Shown here: positions 43,307-53,613 of the stretch, piece by piece
Numbering within the stretch: position 1 is the stretch's first letter
Layout: every line of letters starts with the position of its first letter
NCBI GenBank assembly: GCA_964405435.1
Contig: CAYOOD010000014.1
Coordinates: 1-64,000, forward strand
DNA: 64,000 nucleotides
Direction of reading: 5' to 3'
DNA from: DVEG01 sp964405435
GTDB taxonomy: Bacteria > Cyanobacteriota > Cyanobacteriia > Cyanobacteriales > Oscillatoriaceae
The notes under the pieces: generated by a model
What the model was told of the DNA's origin: nothing
The model's database searches: none
Seen by the model: only the letters and a program-made list of their open reading frames with translations
Made by a program: the position numbers and the translations under genes

Positions 43307-43963
43307 TTACTCTTTTTCACAAGTTTCTAAAACAGTCGGTTTGGGGCGGGCGATGTGAACTTCCCAGAGGGCTTTGAGGGTAGAGGGCACCTCGCGCAGG
43401 GTGTAATAGCTCATCGAATCGTTTCGATATTTTCCCCAATCCGCTATTCCCAAACCGACGGCATCTAAGCCGAGCTGGCAAGCAGTATAGATGGCACGGG
43501 GCAGGTGGTAGCGCTGGGTAATTAAAACGGCTCGCCGGATGCCAAAGATTTTTCGGGCGCGGTAGCAACTTTCGTAGGTGCTGAACCCGGCGGGGTCTAA
43601 AATAATATCTTGAATCGGTACGCCGCGATCGCGCGCGTATAATTGCATCGCTTTCACTTCGTCGTAGTGTTCTCCAGAGCGATCGCCTGTCATCAGCAAT
43701 TTTGACACGCGCCCCATTTTGTAAAGCTCTACGCCCGCCTGCACGCGATCGGCAAGCATCGGGCAGGGGCTGCCATCTTCCCACACGCCCGCGCCAAAAA
43801 TAATGGCTACTTCTTCTACAGGAACTTTGACGGGATCGGTGTAGCGGCGGCTGCGAGTTGCCACGCGAACATAATAGTTTAATGCTAGCGGCACCAGCAC
43901 GCTACCCCATCCCGCACTCGTCAGGATGAGTTGCCAGTTGTCGAGAACCCCATGAGGCAGCAT
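43307..43963 (-). CDS. SanA/YdcF (DUF218) family protein
   Basis: 218 residues from ATG 43963; a TTG at 43972 would add 3. N-terminal membrane segment (WGSVLVPLALNYYV), then the DUF218 domain: AIIFGAGVWEDGSPCPMLADRVQAG, LLMTGDRSGEHYDEVKAM, DPAGFSTYESCYRA, AVLITQRYHLPRAIYT. E. coli SanA affects envelope permeability to vancomycin; the biochemical activity of the family is not settled. Acts at the cytoplasmic membrane, domain probably periplasmic. Confidence 0.87.
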   Translation of the reverse strand: MLPHGVLDNWQLILTSAGWGSVLVPLALNYYVRVATRSRRYTDPVKVPVEEVAIIFGAGVWEDGSPCPMLADRVQAGVELYKMGRVSKLLMTGDRSGEHYDEVKAMQLYARDRGVPIQDIILDPAGFSTYESCYRARKIFGIRRAVLITQRYHLPRAIYTACQLGLDAVGLGIADWGKYRNDSMSYYTLREVPSTLKALWEVHIARPKPTVLETCEKE

Positions 43964-44586
43964 ATATCCCAAGCGATAACACTTAACTGTAGATATTATA
44001 TTGCCTCTCTCGCCCTTTTGGTGGAAAGATTATATTTTGGGGCATCATGGCTTTATAGCGCGTCTATAGCAGTTTTCTTTCCCTTCCTCGGGACGTCAGA
44101 AACCCGGCTTCTTAAAGAAGCCGGGTTTCTGAGGTTTCACAATTCAGATAGAAACGCTATACCTGAGTTTCAGAGTTCGCAAAAAAATGGTAGGGCTATT
44201 TTCAGGCTTGTTTTGGTGAAAATGCCAGAGATAAAGGCTGGCAAAATCTACTGACCAGAACGCCGCCAATGTTTCATGCCCTTTGGTTTAATCGTTTGTT
44301 ACCCAACTGACCAGAAGCAACCTTTAGCTGTGCCCCATTTATTCGCGACCCTGACCGCAAATTCTATGTAGATAGCAGGCAAGCGGATGGCTACAACGAC
44401 CGCCCTGTATAGGGTTGAAGAATTTAACAAAAAAAGTCCCGTTGAGATGGCACACTTAAAATTAAGTGGTATAATAAAAACGCCATAAAAATTAGCACAA
44501 TTCAGGGCGTCTAGGCTGTTACGGCTAAAGAGTAGCAGCCGAGGGACTCTTTAGCGGTGTTGAGAAATCCAAAAGCAGCCCCCTTT
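43964..44586. other. intergenic region with MITE-like element
   Basis: No gene seen apart from the element at 44065-44161. A plus-strand stretch near 44338-44406 stays open (RDPDRKFYVDSRQADG) and may be a remnant of an unknown gene. An AT-rich patch at 44455-44500 may hold the promoter of the following kinase gene. Confidence 0.4.
44065..44161. mobile_element. MITE-like element with TATAGC termini and the 35-bp palindrome
   Basis: 97 bp from TATAGCAGTTTTCT to AGATAGAAACGCTATA. The centre is the dispersed palindrome (44097-44131). Its right part, TTTCTGAGGTTTC to the end, matches 15354-15390, linking the palindrome family with the TATAGC-ended elements. Confidence 0.6.
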
Positions 44587-47500
44587 ATGAACAAGAAGCG
44601 ATCGCAGAAAAATACTTCTCAACCCAAATCGGCTGATGAAGCCTCCGCCGGAGAAGATCCCAACGCTCAGAGTCAACTATTCCCTATTGTCGGAATTGGA
44701 GCCTCTGCGGGGGGACTCGAGGCATTCAGTCAATTGCTGAGCCATCTGCCAGCGGATACGGGCATGGCGTTTGTGCTAATTCAGCACTTAGATCCCAAGC
44801 AAAAAAGCTTGTTGAGAGAGATTCTTGCCAGAGTCACGCTGATGCCCGTAGTGGAAGTGCAGGATGGCATGTTGGCAGAGCCGAATTGTGTTTACGTCAT
44901 ACCGCCTAACACGAAGATGGCGATCGAGGGCGGAATTTTGAAACTAAAACCGCGCGAGAACATTCGCGGTGTCCCCATGCCCGTCGATGCGTTCTTTCTT
45001 TCCCTGGCAGAGGATCGGGGCAGCAAAGCGATCGCCATTGTTCTGTCTGGAGGCGATTCTGATGGGGCGCGGGGTCTAGAAGCCGTTAAAGGGGCAGGTG
45101 GCATTACGTTTGCCCAGTGTGAAGCATCGGCAAAAGTCAGCAGTATGCCGAATACCGCTGTCGCCACCGGTCAGGTGGATTTTATCCTGCCGCCGTCAGA
45201 GATTGCCGAGGAACTGGCAAAAATTAGCCGTCATCCTTATCTCGCTCGCTCCTCTGCCGCGAAAGCTGTTGAAGTCCTCTCGGAGGGCGAGACTGCCGTG
45301 CAAGCAATTTTTAGGTTGCTACAGGCGGCGACAGGAGTAGACTTTACTCTTTACAAACACACCACCTTGAAGCGGCGAATCCAGCGGCGGATGGTGCTGT
45401 ACAAACTGGATAGCCTGGAGGATTACGTCACCTACTTGCAAGGGCACCCGGCGGAAGTGCTGGCGCTCTACGATGATGTTTTGATCAATGTCACGTATTT
45501 TTTCCGAGACGCTGGAGCGTTTGACACCTTAAAAAGCAAGGTGTTTCCGGCGATTTTGAAAGATCGAGCGCCTGAAGTGCCGGTTCGCATCTGGGTGGCG
45601 GGATGTTCGACGGGGGAAGAAGCCTACTCGATCGCCATTTGCCTGTTAGAGTCTTTGGAAAGCTGGGAAATTAAGCCGCCGATTCAAATTTATGCCACAG
45701 ACATCAGCGATCGGGCGATCGAAAAAGCCCGGACAGGCTTTTACAAGCAGAGTCTGGTAGCCGATGTCTCCCCGGAACGGCTACAGCGTTTCTTTGTTCA
45801 GGTCGAGGGGGGGTATCAAATCAGCAAGTCCGTCCGCGAATTATGCGTCTTTGCCAAGCAAAACCTGTGCAGCGATCCGCCGTTTTCCAGGCTAGATATG
45901 ATTAGCTGTCGCAACGTGCTGATTTATTTGACAGCCCCCCTGCAGAAGAAAATTCTGCCCATTTTCTACTACGGTTTGAAGCCAACGGGCTTTCTGATGT
46001 TGGGCACGTCGGAGACGACGGGCGAATCTTCAGAGTTGTTTGTCGTGGTGGACAAAAAGCACAAGATTTATTCTAAAATGTTAGCATCGCAGCGGCAGAT
46101 ATTGGATCTGGTCGCTAACAACTCTCCCGGAAAACTGGCTAACCCTGACCCCAAAATGGATGAAGCTGTTTGGACTGACCTGGACTTGCAGAAAGAGGCA
46201 GACCGGATTGTTTTGGAGCAGTACGCGCCCGCTGGCATCATTATCAACAGCGATTTAGAGATTCTCCACTTTCGGGGGCAGACGAGTCTGTACCTAGAAC
46301 CCAGCCCTGGCAGAGCGAGCCTCAACCTGCTAAAAATGGTAAAAGAAGGCTTGAAGCTAGAGCTGCGCACCGCCATCTACCAGGCAAAAAAACGAGATGT
46401 GCCGGTACGAAAAGAAGGCTTGCAGATCGCCGAAAGGGATCGAGTCAGACAGGTGAATATAGATGTCATTCCCTTCCAAGCGCGCGGCTTTGAAGAACGC
46501 TTCTTTTTAGTGCTGTTTGGAGAAGCTCCCCCAACTGCCATTCCTCAAGCAACCGAGGCGGGTAATGCCGAAACTGCACCCCGGCGGGGCAAGGCAACGA
46601 GCGATCGGCAGGAGATTGACCGACTCAAGCAGGAGCTAGCAACCACTAAAGAGTATTTGCGCTCGATTATTGAGGAGCAGGAAGCCACCAATCAAGACCT
46701 GAGAGCGGCGAATGAAGAGATTCTGTCGAGCAACGAGGAGTTGCAAAGCAGTAATGAAGAACTGCAAACCGCCAAAGAAGAGATTCAGGCAAGCAATGAA
46801 GAACTCTATACGATTAATGATGAACTGCAGCAGCGGAACCTTGAATCCAGGCAGATTAGTAGCGACTTGCAAAATTTCATCAGCAGTACGAATATTCCGA
46901 TTCTGATGCTGGATAGCGATCTGTGCATCCGCCGCTTCACGCCGCAAGCCCAAAGCATTCTGCACTTGATTCCTACGGATGTCGGACGACCGCTGCGAGA
47001 TATCAATCACACTCTGAATGTAACGGATTTGGAAGCGCAAATTTTAGAAGTGATTGACACCCTGACGGCGAAAGAACAAGAAGTTCAAAATCAGGAAGGG
47101 CATTGGTATGACCTGCGAATCCGTCCCTATCGCACGATCGATAACAAGATTGACGGGGCTGTGGTGATTCTGGTTAATATTGATTCCCTCAAACGCAGCA
47201 TGGAACAGCTTAAATACTCGCGGAATTACGCTCAAGCGATGGTAGAAACCGTCCGAGAACCTCTGATGGTTTTAGATAGAGATTTGCGAGTGGTCACGGC
47301 CAATAAATCGTTCTATCGGATGTTCCAGACTTCGCCAGATGAAACGGAACAGCAATTGCTCTTCGATTTGGGAAATGGTCAGTGGAACATTCCCGAGTTG
47401 AGAAAGATGCTGGAGGGGATTTTGCCCAATGACACCCAGATTGAAGATTTTGAGGTAGAGCAGGAGTTTGCTCGGATCGGGTATAAAATTATGCTGCTGA

Positions 47501-48819
47501 ATGCTCGGACGATGACTCAAGCTGAAAATGGCAAGAGGATTCTGCTAGCGATCGAAGATATCACGGAGCAGAAACGACTGGAGGCAAAACTGCTCGAAAC
47601 TCTGGCTCAAGAACAGTCAGCCCGCAGTCAGGCGGAAACAGCGAATCGCACCAAGGATGAGTTTTTATCGGTGCTGTCTCACGAGCTGCGCAACCCCTTG
47701 AGTGCGATCCTGGGGTGGGCACCGTTGCTGCGCGCGAAAAGCCTTGACGAAGCGAAAACGACTCGTGCACTGGAGGCGATCGAGCGGAGTGCTAGGGCAC
47801 AGTCTCAACTCATTGAAGACCTTTTAGACATCTCCCGCATTACCTCAGGTAAGCTTCTTTTGAATGCTCATTCGCTCGATCTGGCTGCGGTGATTGGAGC
47901 AGCGATCGATGTGGTTCAGGTGTCAGCGGAGGCGAAACAGATTCAAATTGCATCCCGGATCGAGCCGATGGCTGAACGGCTCGTGGGTGATTCAACTCGT
48001 TTGCAACAAGTCATCTGGAACTTGCTGTCTAACGCTATCAAATTTACTCCAGCCGGGGGACGAGTGGAAGTGATCCTAGAGTCCCTTGGCGCTCAAGCTC
48101 AAATTACCATCCGTGACACGGGGCGTGGCATCAGTGCCGACTTTTTGCCCTATGTGTTCGATCGCTTCTGCCAAGCAGATAGCTCCCGAACTCGCTCAAA
48201 TACCGGGCTCGGTTTGGGATTGACAATCGTTCGGCATCTGGTAGAACTTCACGGCGGTACGGTTCGGGTTGAAAGTCCGGGTGAAGGGCAAGGAACGACG
48301 TTTACGGTGCGGCTGCCGCTGCGAGCGAATCTGGTGGAGAGTTGCCCATTGCCTGCTTTCAAGACTGCCAACCCAACTGCTCGGCTCGGAGTGTCTGCCG
48401 AGGACATTCCGTCGCTAGCAGGCGTGGGGGTTTTGGCGGTTGATGACGAGGCGGATACGCGCGAGTTATTCGCGACTGTGCTGGAACAGTACGGAGCCAA
48501 AGTGACGGCAGTGGCATCGGCAAAAGCAGCGATCGCCATACTGACGGCAAATCCCAGAAACTATGACGTGCTGTTGGCTGACATCAGTATGCCAAACGAG
48601 GACGGCTACATGCTGATTCGTCAGGTGAGGGGGCTCAGTGCCGAAGCTGGAGGACAAATTCCAGCCGCTGCCCTCACCGCCTTGGCGAGGAACGAGGATT
48701 GCACAGAAGCGATCGCTGCAGGGTTTCAAACCCACCTCGCCAAACCTGTCGAAGCCCATCAACTGGCGTTTGTCGTGGCAACTTTAGCTCAACGCAGCAG
48801 CCATCATTCTGAATCGTGA
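44587..48819 (+). CDS. CheB-CheR-PAS-histidine kinase-receiver fusion
   Basis: 1410 residues from ATG 44587; a GTG at 44557 with GAGGGA upstream would add 10. About 30-215: CheB methylesterase (VGIGASAGGLEAFSQLL, IQHLDP, IVLSGGDSDGARGL). About 245-480: CheR methyltransferase (TTLKRRIQRRM, VAGCSTGEEAYSIA, SRLDMISCRNVLIYL). About 660-760: long coiled coil with heptads of SNEELQSSNEELQ. Two PAS domains (about 770-1000). HisKA with phospho-His near 1032 (LSVLSHELRNPLSAI), HATPase to about 1240, and a C-terminal receiver (1279-1398, Asp in LLADISMPNEDG). The fusion couples methylation-type enzymes to phosphosignalling; its real output in cyanobacteria is not known. No other chemotaxis gene is nearby. 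Confidence 0.93.
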   Translation: MNKKRSQKNTSQPKSADEASAGEDPNAQSQLFPIVGIGASAGGLEAFSQLLSHLPADTGMAFVLIQHLDPKQKSLLREILARVTLMPVVEVQDGMLAEPNCVYVIPPNTKMAIEGGILKLKPRENIRGVPMPVDAFFLSLAEDRGSKAIAIVLSGGDSDGARGLEAVKGAGGITFAQCEASAKVSSMPNTAVATGQVDFILPPSEIAEELAKISRHPYLARSSAAKAVEVLSEGETAVQAIFRLLQAATGVDFTLYKHTTLKRRIQRRMVLYKLDSLEDYVTYLQGHPAEVLALYDDVLINVTYFFRDAGAFDTLKSKVFPAILKDRAPEVPVRIWVAGCSTGEEAYSIAICLLESLESWEIKPPIQIYATDISDRAIEKARTGFYKQSLVADVSPERLQRFFVQVEGGYQISKSVRELCVFAKQNLCSDPPFSRLDMISCRNVLIYLTAPLQKKILPIFYYGLKPTGFLMLGTSETTGESSELFVVVDKKHKIYSKMLASQRQILDLVANNSPGKLANPDPKMDEAVWTDLDLQKEADRIVLEQYAPAGIIINSDLEILHFRGQTSLYLEPSPGRASLNLLKMVKEGLKLELRTAIYQAKKRDVPVRKEGLQIAERDRVRQVNIDVIPFQARGFEERFFLVLFGEAPPTAIPQATEAGNAETAPRRGKATSDRQEIDRLKQELATTKEYLRSIIEEQEATNQDLRAANEEILSSNEELQSSNEELQTAKEEIQASNEELYTINDELQQRNLESRQISSDLQNFISSTNIPILMLDSDLCIRRFTPQAQSILHLIPTDVGRPLRDINHTLNVTDLEAQILEVIDTLTAKEQEVQNQEGHWYDLRIRPYRTIDNKIDGAVVILVNIDSLKRSMEQLKYSRNYAQAMVETVREPLMVLDRDLRVVTANKSFYRMFQTSPDETEQQLLFDLGNGQWNIPELRKMLEGILPNDTQIEDFEVEQEFARIGYKIMLLNARTMTQAENGKRILLAIEDITEQKRLEAKLLETLAQEQSARSQAETANRTKDEFLSVLSHELRNPLSAILGWAPLLRAKSLDEAKTTRALEAIERSARAQSQLIEDLLDISRITSGKLLLNAHSLDLAAVIGAAIDVVQVSAEAKQIQIASRIEPMAERLVGDSTRLQQVIWNLLSNAIKFTPAGGRVEVILESLGAQAQITIRDTGRGISADFLPYVFDRFCQADSSRTRSNTGLGLGLTIVRHLVELHGGTVRVESPGEGQGTTFTVRLPLRANLVESCPLPAFKTANPTARLGVSAEDIPSLAGVGVLAVDDEADTRELFATVLEQYGAKVTAVASAKAAIAILTANPRNYDVLLADISMPNEDGYMLIRQVRGLSAEAGGQIPAAALTALARNEDCTEAIAAGFQTHLAKPVEAHQLAFVVATLAQRSSHHSES

Positions 48820-48832
48820 AAACTCTTTCCCT

Positions 48833-48886
48833 GGAGGCAGAGCCTCCAATCTTTGCACCCTACCCAGGCTCAGCCTGGGAACGAGT
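48833..48886. repeat. dispersed GGAGGCAGAGCCTCC-type repeat
   Basis: GGAGGCAGAGCCTCC, then CACCCTACCC, AGGCTCAGCCTGG and GAACGAGTAA: a string of short palindromes with the same order as at 25617-25674. Confidence 0.6.
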
Positions 48887-49076
48887 AATTCCTGTAGGGG
48901 CGGTGCAGAAAGTGCCCGCCCCTTATAGGCGTGTAAAAATCATTTAGACGCGCTATATAACATCTGATATTGTTTGAATCGGGAACCGCCCGGTGCCAGC
49001 TCGGAGGGCGATCGCATTCGGATTATCAACGCTCAGTTTTCACCGAAAGATGATTCGCTTTTGGATGCGCAAGCCC

Positions 49077-50240
49077 CTACGACAGTGAGAGGCTGCCAAC
49101 GGCTTCTGAAATGTTGGACAATCCCCGTTCCTGCAATTTTTGCAGCAGCCCTTCGTTGAGGCGGCGTACCATCCAGGGTCCTTCGTAAACTAATCCGGTA
49201 TAAACTTGTACTAAACTCGCGCCGGCTGCGATTTTTTCCCAGGCATCGTCAGGGGTGAAGATGCCGCCACTGCCGATAATCGTCAGGGTGCCTCGGGTTT
49301 GCTGCCAGATAAAGCGGATGATTTCTGTGGAGCGCTGTTTTAGGGGGGCACCGCTAATTCCGCCGGCTTCTTCTTTGACAGGGTTGCCTGTTTTTTCTAT
49401 AATTTCAGTTTTTAAACCATCGCGGCTGATGGTGGTGTTGGTGGCGATAATTCCGGAGAGGTGGTAGGTTTTGGCGACTTCGATCGCTTGGGCGATCGCT
49501 TCCCATTCTAAGTCTGGGGCAATTTTGACTAAGAGGGGCTTGCGTCCCTGGTTTTCCTGTTGCAGGGCGTCGAAGATAGCAGCTAATTGAGCGCTATCCT
49601 GCAGCGATCGCAGTCCCGGCGTATTCGGAGAGGAGACGTTAACGACAAAATAATCGCCCAAGTCTTTCAAAAGCTGAAAACTTCCCAGATAATCTGCTGC
49701 GGCTTCTTCTAGGGGGGTTACTTTCGATTTCCCTAAATTGATGCCAATGGGAATTTTCCGTGCAGTGGTTTCTTCGGTGAGGAGGGACAGTCGCTTCGCC
49801 ATTGCCGCCGCTCCCTGATTGTTAAATCCCATGCGATTCAAAACCGCTAAATCTGCGGGCAAGCGGAACAAGCGGGGGCGGGGATTTCCGGGTTGAGGGT
49901 GGAGGGTGACGGTGCCGATTTCGGCAAAGCCCAAGCCAAAACTCGACCACGCGCCGACGGCTTCTCCGTCTTTATCGTACCCGGCAGCCAAGCCAACGGG
50001 ATTGGGGAAGGAAACGCCCCAGAGGGTTTGTGTTAGGCGATCGTCCGACACACAGCACGTTTGCTGAAATTGGGCGCGAATCAAGCTGGCTGGAGGGCTT
50101 TCTCCGCGCTCTGCCAGCCAGCGCAGTACCTGCATGGCTTGATGGTGCAAAAATTCAGGATCGGCTTTCAATCCAGAGAACAAAATAGGACGCAGAACAG
50201 ACTTGTATATATCCAAGGTGCTAGGGCTAAATCCAGACAT
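49077..50240 (-). CDS. pyrD: dihydroorotate dehydrogenase (quinone), class 2
   Basis: 387 residues from ATG 50240 (MSGFSPSTLDIYKSVLRPIL); the frame is open to 50576 but that part is not family-like. The N-terminal amphipathic helix pair for membrane and quinone contact is visible (FLHHQAMQVLRWLAE). FMN barrel: NPVGLAAGYDKDGEAV, NRMGFNNQGAAAMA, GINLGKSK, the catalytic Ser in VNVSSPNTPGLR, IIATNTTISR and IIGSGGIFTPDDAWEK. It oxidises dihydroorotate to orotate in pyrimidine synthesis and delivers electrons to quinone. Divergent from the GAF gene. Confidence 0.95.
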   Translation of the reverse strand: MSGFSPSTLDIYKSVLRPILFSGLKADPEFLHHQAMQVLRWLAERGESPPASLIRAQFQQTCCVSDDRLTQTLWGVSFPNPVGLAAGYDKDGEAVGAWSSFGLGFAEIGTVTLHPQPGNPRPRLFRLPADLAVLNRMGFNNQGAAAMAKRLSLLTEETTARKIPIGINLGKSKVTPLEEAAADYLGSFQLLKDLGDYFVVNVSSPNTPGLRSLQDSAQLAAIFDALQQENQGRKPLLVKIAPDLEWEAIAQAIEVAKTYHLSGIIATNTTISRDGLKTEIIEKTGNPVKEEAGGISGAPLKQRSTEIIRFIWQQTRGTLTIIGSGGIFTPDDAWEKIAAGASLVQVYTGLVYEGPWMVRRLNEGLLQKLQERGLSNISEAVGSLSLS

Positions 50241-50760
50241 CACGGAGATCGGCGATCGCGAGAGATTTGTGAAGTGAGAAGGCGCGGTTAACCTGCAATA
50301 AGTGAGAACGCTTGAGTGGGCCTCGGCTCTCAGGCACCGACAACCTCCTGGCAACTGCACGCTCCCTTTCCAGATCGCGCTCAAATCGGCTCGATTTGAG
50401 ACATCCTCATTATGACAAGTTTTACCGATAAATCGGTTCGCTGTAAGGATGTCAGAAGGGTTCTGACGAGAGGGCGATCGCGCTGTCTTGAAACCCGCCG
50501 CTCTCAGCCGAGAGCGCGGGAGGTTGGAGAAGGCAAAATATAAAAGGGAAAATGGATAAGAGAAAATAGATATCAAACAAGGGCGAGACAGAACTGCTCG
50601 ATCGGGTGAGATTCGAGACGTTCGCCATTTCTATGCGATCGCTTCTGGTCCGAACCGCTTTTAGCGGCCACTCGCTCCAGTCGCTGCCATTTTTTACCGC
50701 TTCTTGCGCTTTTCGGCGGCGAAAGCAATCGCTGCCCCCACCAAACCGGAGATAATACAG
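50241..50760. other. divergent promoter region pyrD / GAF protein
   Basis: No gene accepted. A stable hairpin CGCTCTC-AGCC-GAGAGCG with further CCCGC/GCGGG pairing lies at 50495-50520. Confidence 0.4.
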
Positions 50761-53613
50761 ATGGGTCCGCCGGAAAAGACCTATGAAAAACAACTCGTTG
50801 CCCTGGGGCGCACTCTACAAACCCTCCGCGAAGAGGAAAATGTCGAGGTTTTGATTGAGACGGCGCTCTCCTACCTGGAAGCGGAGTTTGAATACAAATT
50901 GATTTGGATTGGCTTGTACGATCGCTTGGATCACCGCTTGTTGGGCAAAGGGGGTCGGACTCCAGAAGGGGATATCCCGCTATTCAAACAGCGCTTTATC
51001 CTGACGCCGGGGGACATCCTCGAACAGGTGGTGATCCAGCAGCGTCCGGTGGGGCTTCCCGACTTGCGGGAAGAACTGCGGGCGGGAGAATGGCGCAAAG
51101 CAGCGCAGCAATTTGACATCCAGGGAACGCTGATTTTTCCCATCCGCTACAAAGACCGCTGTTTCGGAGTGGCCCTGCTGGGATCGCAGCTCTGGGGGGT
51201 GTCGCCAAAGGCGGAAGAAAAAGCGCGGCTGTCGGTGGTCTTGGGAGGGTTGGCGGCGGCGCTCTACCAAATTGAGACGGACTGGCAGCGGCAGCAAGCC
51301 AAACATCCCGACCAGCCCCTACTGACGCTGCTGGGCAAGTTGCGCGCGATCGCCACCCTCGACCAGTGTCTGGAAGCCGTCGTCGAGGAAACCCACAAAT
51401 TCGTCGAACCCCACCGCACCAATATCTACTGGTACAACCCAGAGCGCCGCTATTTCTGGCGGCGCGCCAGCAACCGCCAAAGAACGGCAGGCTTTGGAGA
51501 GGGCGATCGCGCCGCCTCCGGGATCATGGTGTCTGAGGTGGCCAGTTTTTACCAAGCCCTGGCAGCAGACCAAATCGTCTCGATTGGCGAGTCCCGCTCC
51601 TCCCTGAGCGCCGACGTCACCAGCCGCCTGATGCAGCAGGTACGGGCGCGCAGTCTCTTGGCGGCTCCTATCCTGGTTCAAAAAGAACTGTTAGGCTTTT
51701 TAGCCGTGGAAGGTAACGACGCCCGCATCTGGCAGGAGCAAGAAAAAAACTACGTCCGGGGCGCGGCTCAACTCGTGGCCCTAGTCGCTCCGACGGCCAC
51801 TCTGGAGGACACCCTCTCCCAAGTCAAGTCAGACCAAGTTTTAACAGCCGGTCTGACTCGCGCCATCTGCAGCGACTCGGACTGGAAGGCGACGCTGAAA
51901 ACCTGCGGCGATCGACTTTTAGAACGCTTGGCAGGATCGCGGTTTCTGGTTTTGCTCTACAACCGCGATCGCGGGGACTTCGACATCGCCTATCAGGCAC
52001 AGCCCGCCAACCGCGCCAAAAAACCCGCTTCCCTGCCGACGCCGCTGCCAGCCCTGAATGAGGTGGACGCGCAAATGCTGCAGGACTCGCCAGAAGCGAT
52101 TGAAATCGAAAATTGGAGCGAAGACCTGAAGTTGCTCGACTGGCGCGCGGCTTTTTTAGAACTGGGCGCGCGATCTCTCGTGGCGTGCAGCACGGCGATC
52201 GGCCATCCTCTGGAAGGGCTGCTCGTCGTCACCAGCGACGCGGCGCGCACTTGGAACGCCAGAGAGCGCGAACTCATCTACACTGTCAGCCAGCAAATCG
52301 GCCTGATCCTTCACCAGTGGCAGTTGCAAAGCACTCTCGACCGACAGCAGCAACTTCTCAACGCGCTCCAATTCAATTTCGACGCCCTGGCACAGCCCAA
52401 TTTGCATTTGGAAGAGTACGAGCGATCGGCCCTGCAACTATTGGCCGAACTTTATACCTGTTCTCTGGCAGCAGCAGTCGTCTGGTTGCCCGGTACGAAT
52501 AGCGGTCGCCTTGTCGCTCCCGTGGCAAGGGGCGATCGCGCTTTCGTGCCAAAATCGGGGCCGAGATCCTCGTTTCGCGCGATCGCAGAAGTCAGCATCC
52601 CCGTGCAAGCCGACGCGCTCCTCCAGTGGGCACTGGCCGCCGACGGCCCCGTACAGGTCAGCGTCAGCGACTTGCCCCCAGAAACCGGAAAGTGGCTGAA
52701 AGGCCCCGGCACTGGCCAAATTCTGGCGATCGCCCTGCGCACTGCTCCGGACCACCAGCCGACCGGAGTGCTGCTGTTGGCCCCCCAGCCCGACCGCCGC
52801 TTTTCCGAGGAAGCCGTACAGGCGATCGCCCTCACCGCCAGCCAAATCGCTTGGTCCCGCCGCTACCTGCTCCTGCGCCAAACCTTTGAGTCGCAGCGGG
52901 AAGAATTGGAACGCCTCAACTGGTACAAGCACCGCCGCTTGGAGGACTTCTACCGACTCGTGGGGTCGGCTGTCAGCCGGCTCGGCGAGCTCGGCGGCGA
53001 CGCGAACGAATCCACAGAACGCTTTCGGGGCACCCTCGGTTCCTTGCAAGCCATGCACCTACAGCAAATCCTCCGGCAGTTGAACTCCTCGGTGCAATCC
53101 ATTCGCGAATTGCTCGCGCGCGAACAGTGGCAAGTGCACCTGCAAGCGGAAATCGTACCCCTTGCCGGTTTGCTGCGGCGATCGCTCGATCGGGTTTCCC
53201 CCCTCATTCACCAGCGTCAACTCTGGTCCCAAGTCCACGGCGAAAACAACCTCAGCATTCGAGCAGATCTGGTGAAAATCGAGTGGATTGTCTACGAAAT
53301 CCTTTTTGCCGCCTGCCGCCGCACCGCTCAGGGGGGACGGCTCGACATCTGGTGCCGCGCTTTGGATTTAGCAAAGGTCGAGCTGTCAGTCATCGATAGC
53401 GGCTCGATACCCCCCGCTTTACTGGCTGACTTGCAAGCCGGTCGCCCCGCTGATTTAATTGCCCCTTCTAGCCTCGACCGCCCCCCCGGTCGTCACTTGG
53501 TCATTTGCCAGCACCTCGTCGAGCAAATGGGAGGCGAATTGCATTTTTACCACAGCGATGAGGGTCGCGCTGTCAGCCAGTTAATTTTGCCCTCTGTCGG
53601 GGCGGCTTTGTAA
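50761..53613 (+). CDS. multi-GAF protein with degenerate histidine-kinase end
   Basis: 950 residues from ATG 50761 (MGPPEKTYEKQ). Probably four GAF-like units: about 15-170 (FEYKLIWIGLYDRLDHRL), 190-355 (FVEPHRTNIYWYNPERR, SLLAAPILVQKELLGFLAVE), 370-535 and 555-705. No GAF cysteine in a CxxH-type chromophore motif is apparent. About 720-800: helical dimerisation-like region without a clear HE/HD phospho-acceptor. About 825-945: HATPase-like fold (RADLVKIEWIVYEILFAACR, VIDSGSIPPALL, PPGRHLVICQHLVEQMGG) with the N box altered. It may be a pseudokinase or a regulator of another kinase. Soluble; single gene. Confidence 0.8.
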   Translation: MGPPEKTYEKQLVALGRTLQTLREEENVEVLIETALSYLEAEFEYKLIWIGLYDRLDHRLLGKGGRTPEGDIPLFKQRFILTPGDILEQVVIQQRPVGLPDLREELRAGEWRKAAQQFDIQGTLIFPIRYKDRCFGVALLGSQLWGVSPKAEEKARLSVVLGGLAAALYQIETDWQRQQAKHPDQPLLTLLGKLRAIATLDQCLEAVVEETHKFVEPHRTNIYWYNPERRYFWRRASNRQRTAGFGEGDRAASGIMVSEVASFYQALAADQIVSIGESRSSLSADVTSRLMQQVRARSLLAAPILVQKELLGFLAVEGNDARIWQEQEKNYVRGAAQLVALVAPTATLEDTLSQVKSDQVLTAGLTRAICSDSDWKATLKTCGDRLLERLAGSRFLVLLYNRDRGDFDIAYQAQPANRAKKPASLPTPLPALNEVDAQMLQDSPEAIEIENWSEDLKLLDWRAAFLELGARSLVACSTAIGHPLEGLLVVTSDAARTWNARERELIYTVSQQIGLILHQWQLQSTLDRQQQLLNALQFNFDALAQPNLHLEEYERSALQLLAELYTCSLAAAVVWLPGTNSGRLVAPVARGDRAFVPKSGPRSSFRAIAEVSIPVQADALLQWALAADGPVQVSVSDLPPETGKWLKGPGTGQILAIALRTAPDHQPTGVLLLAPQPDRRFSEEAVQAIALTASQIAWSRRYLLLRQTFESQREELERLNWYKHRRLEDFYRLVGSAVSRLGELGGDANESTERFRGTLGSLQAMHLQQILRQLNSSVQSIRELLAREQWQVHLQAEIVPLAGLLRRSLDRVSPLIHQRQLWSQVHGENNLSIRADLVKIEWIVYEILFAACRRTAQGGRLDIWCRALDLAKVELSVIDSGSIPPALLADLQAGRPADLIAPSSLDRPPGRHLVICQHLVEQMGGELHFYHSDEGRAVSQLILPSVGAAL

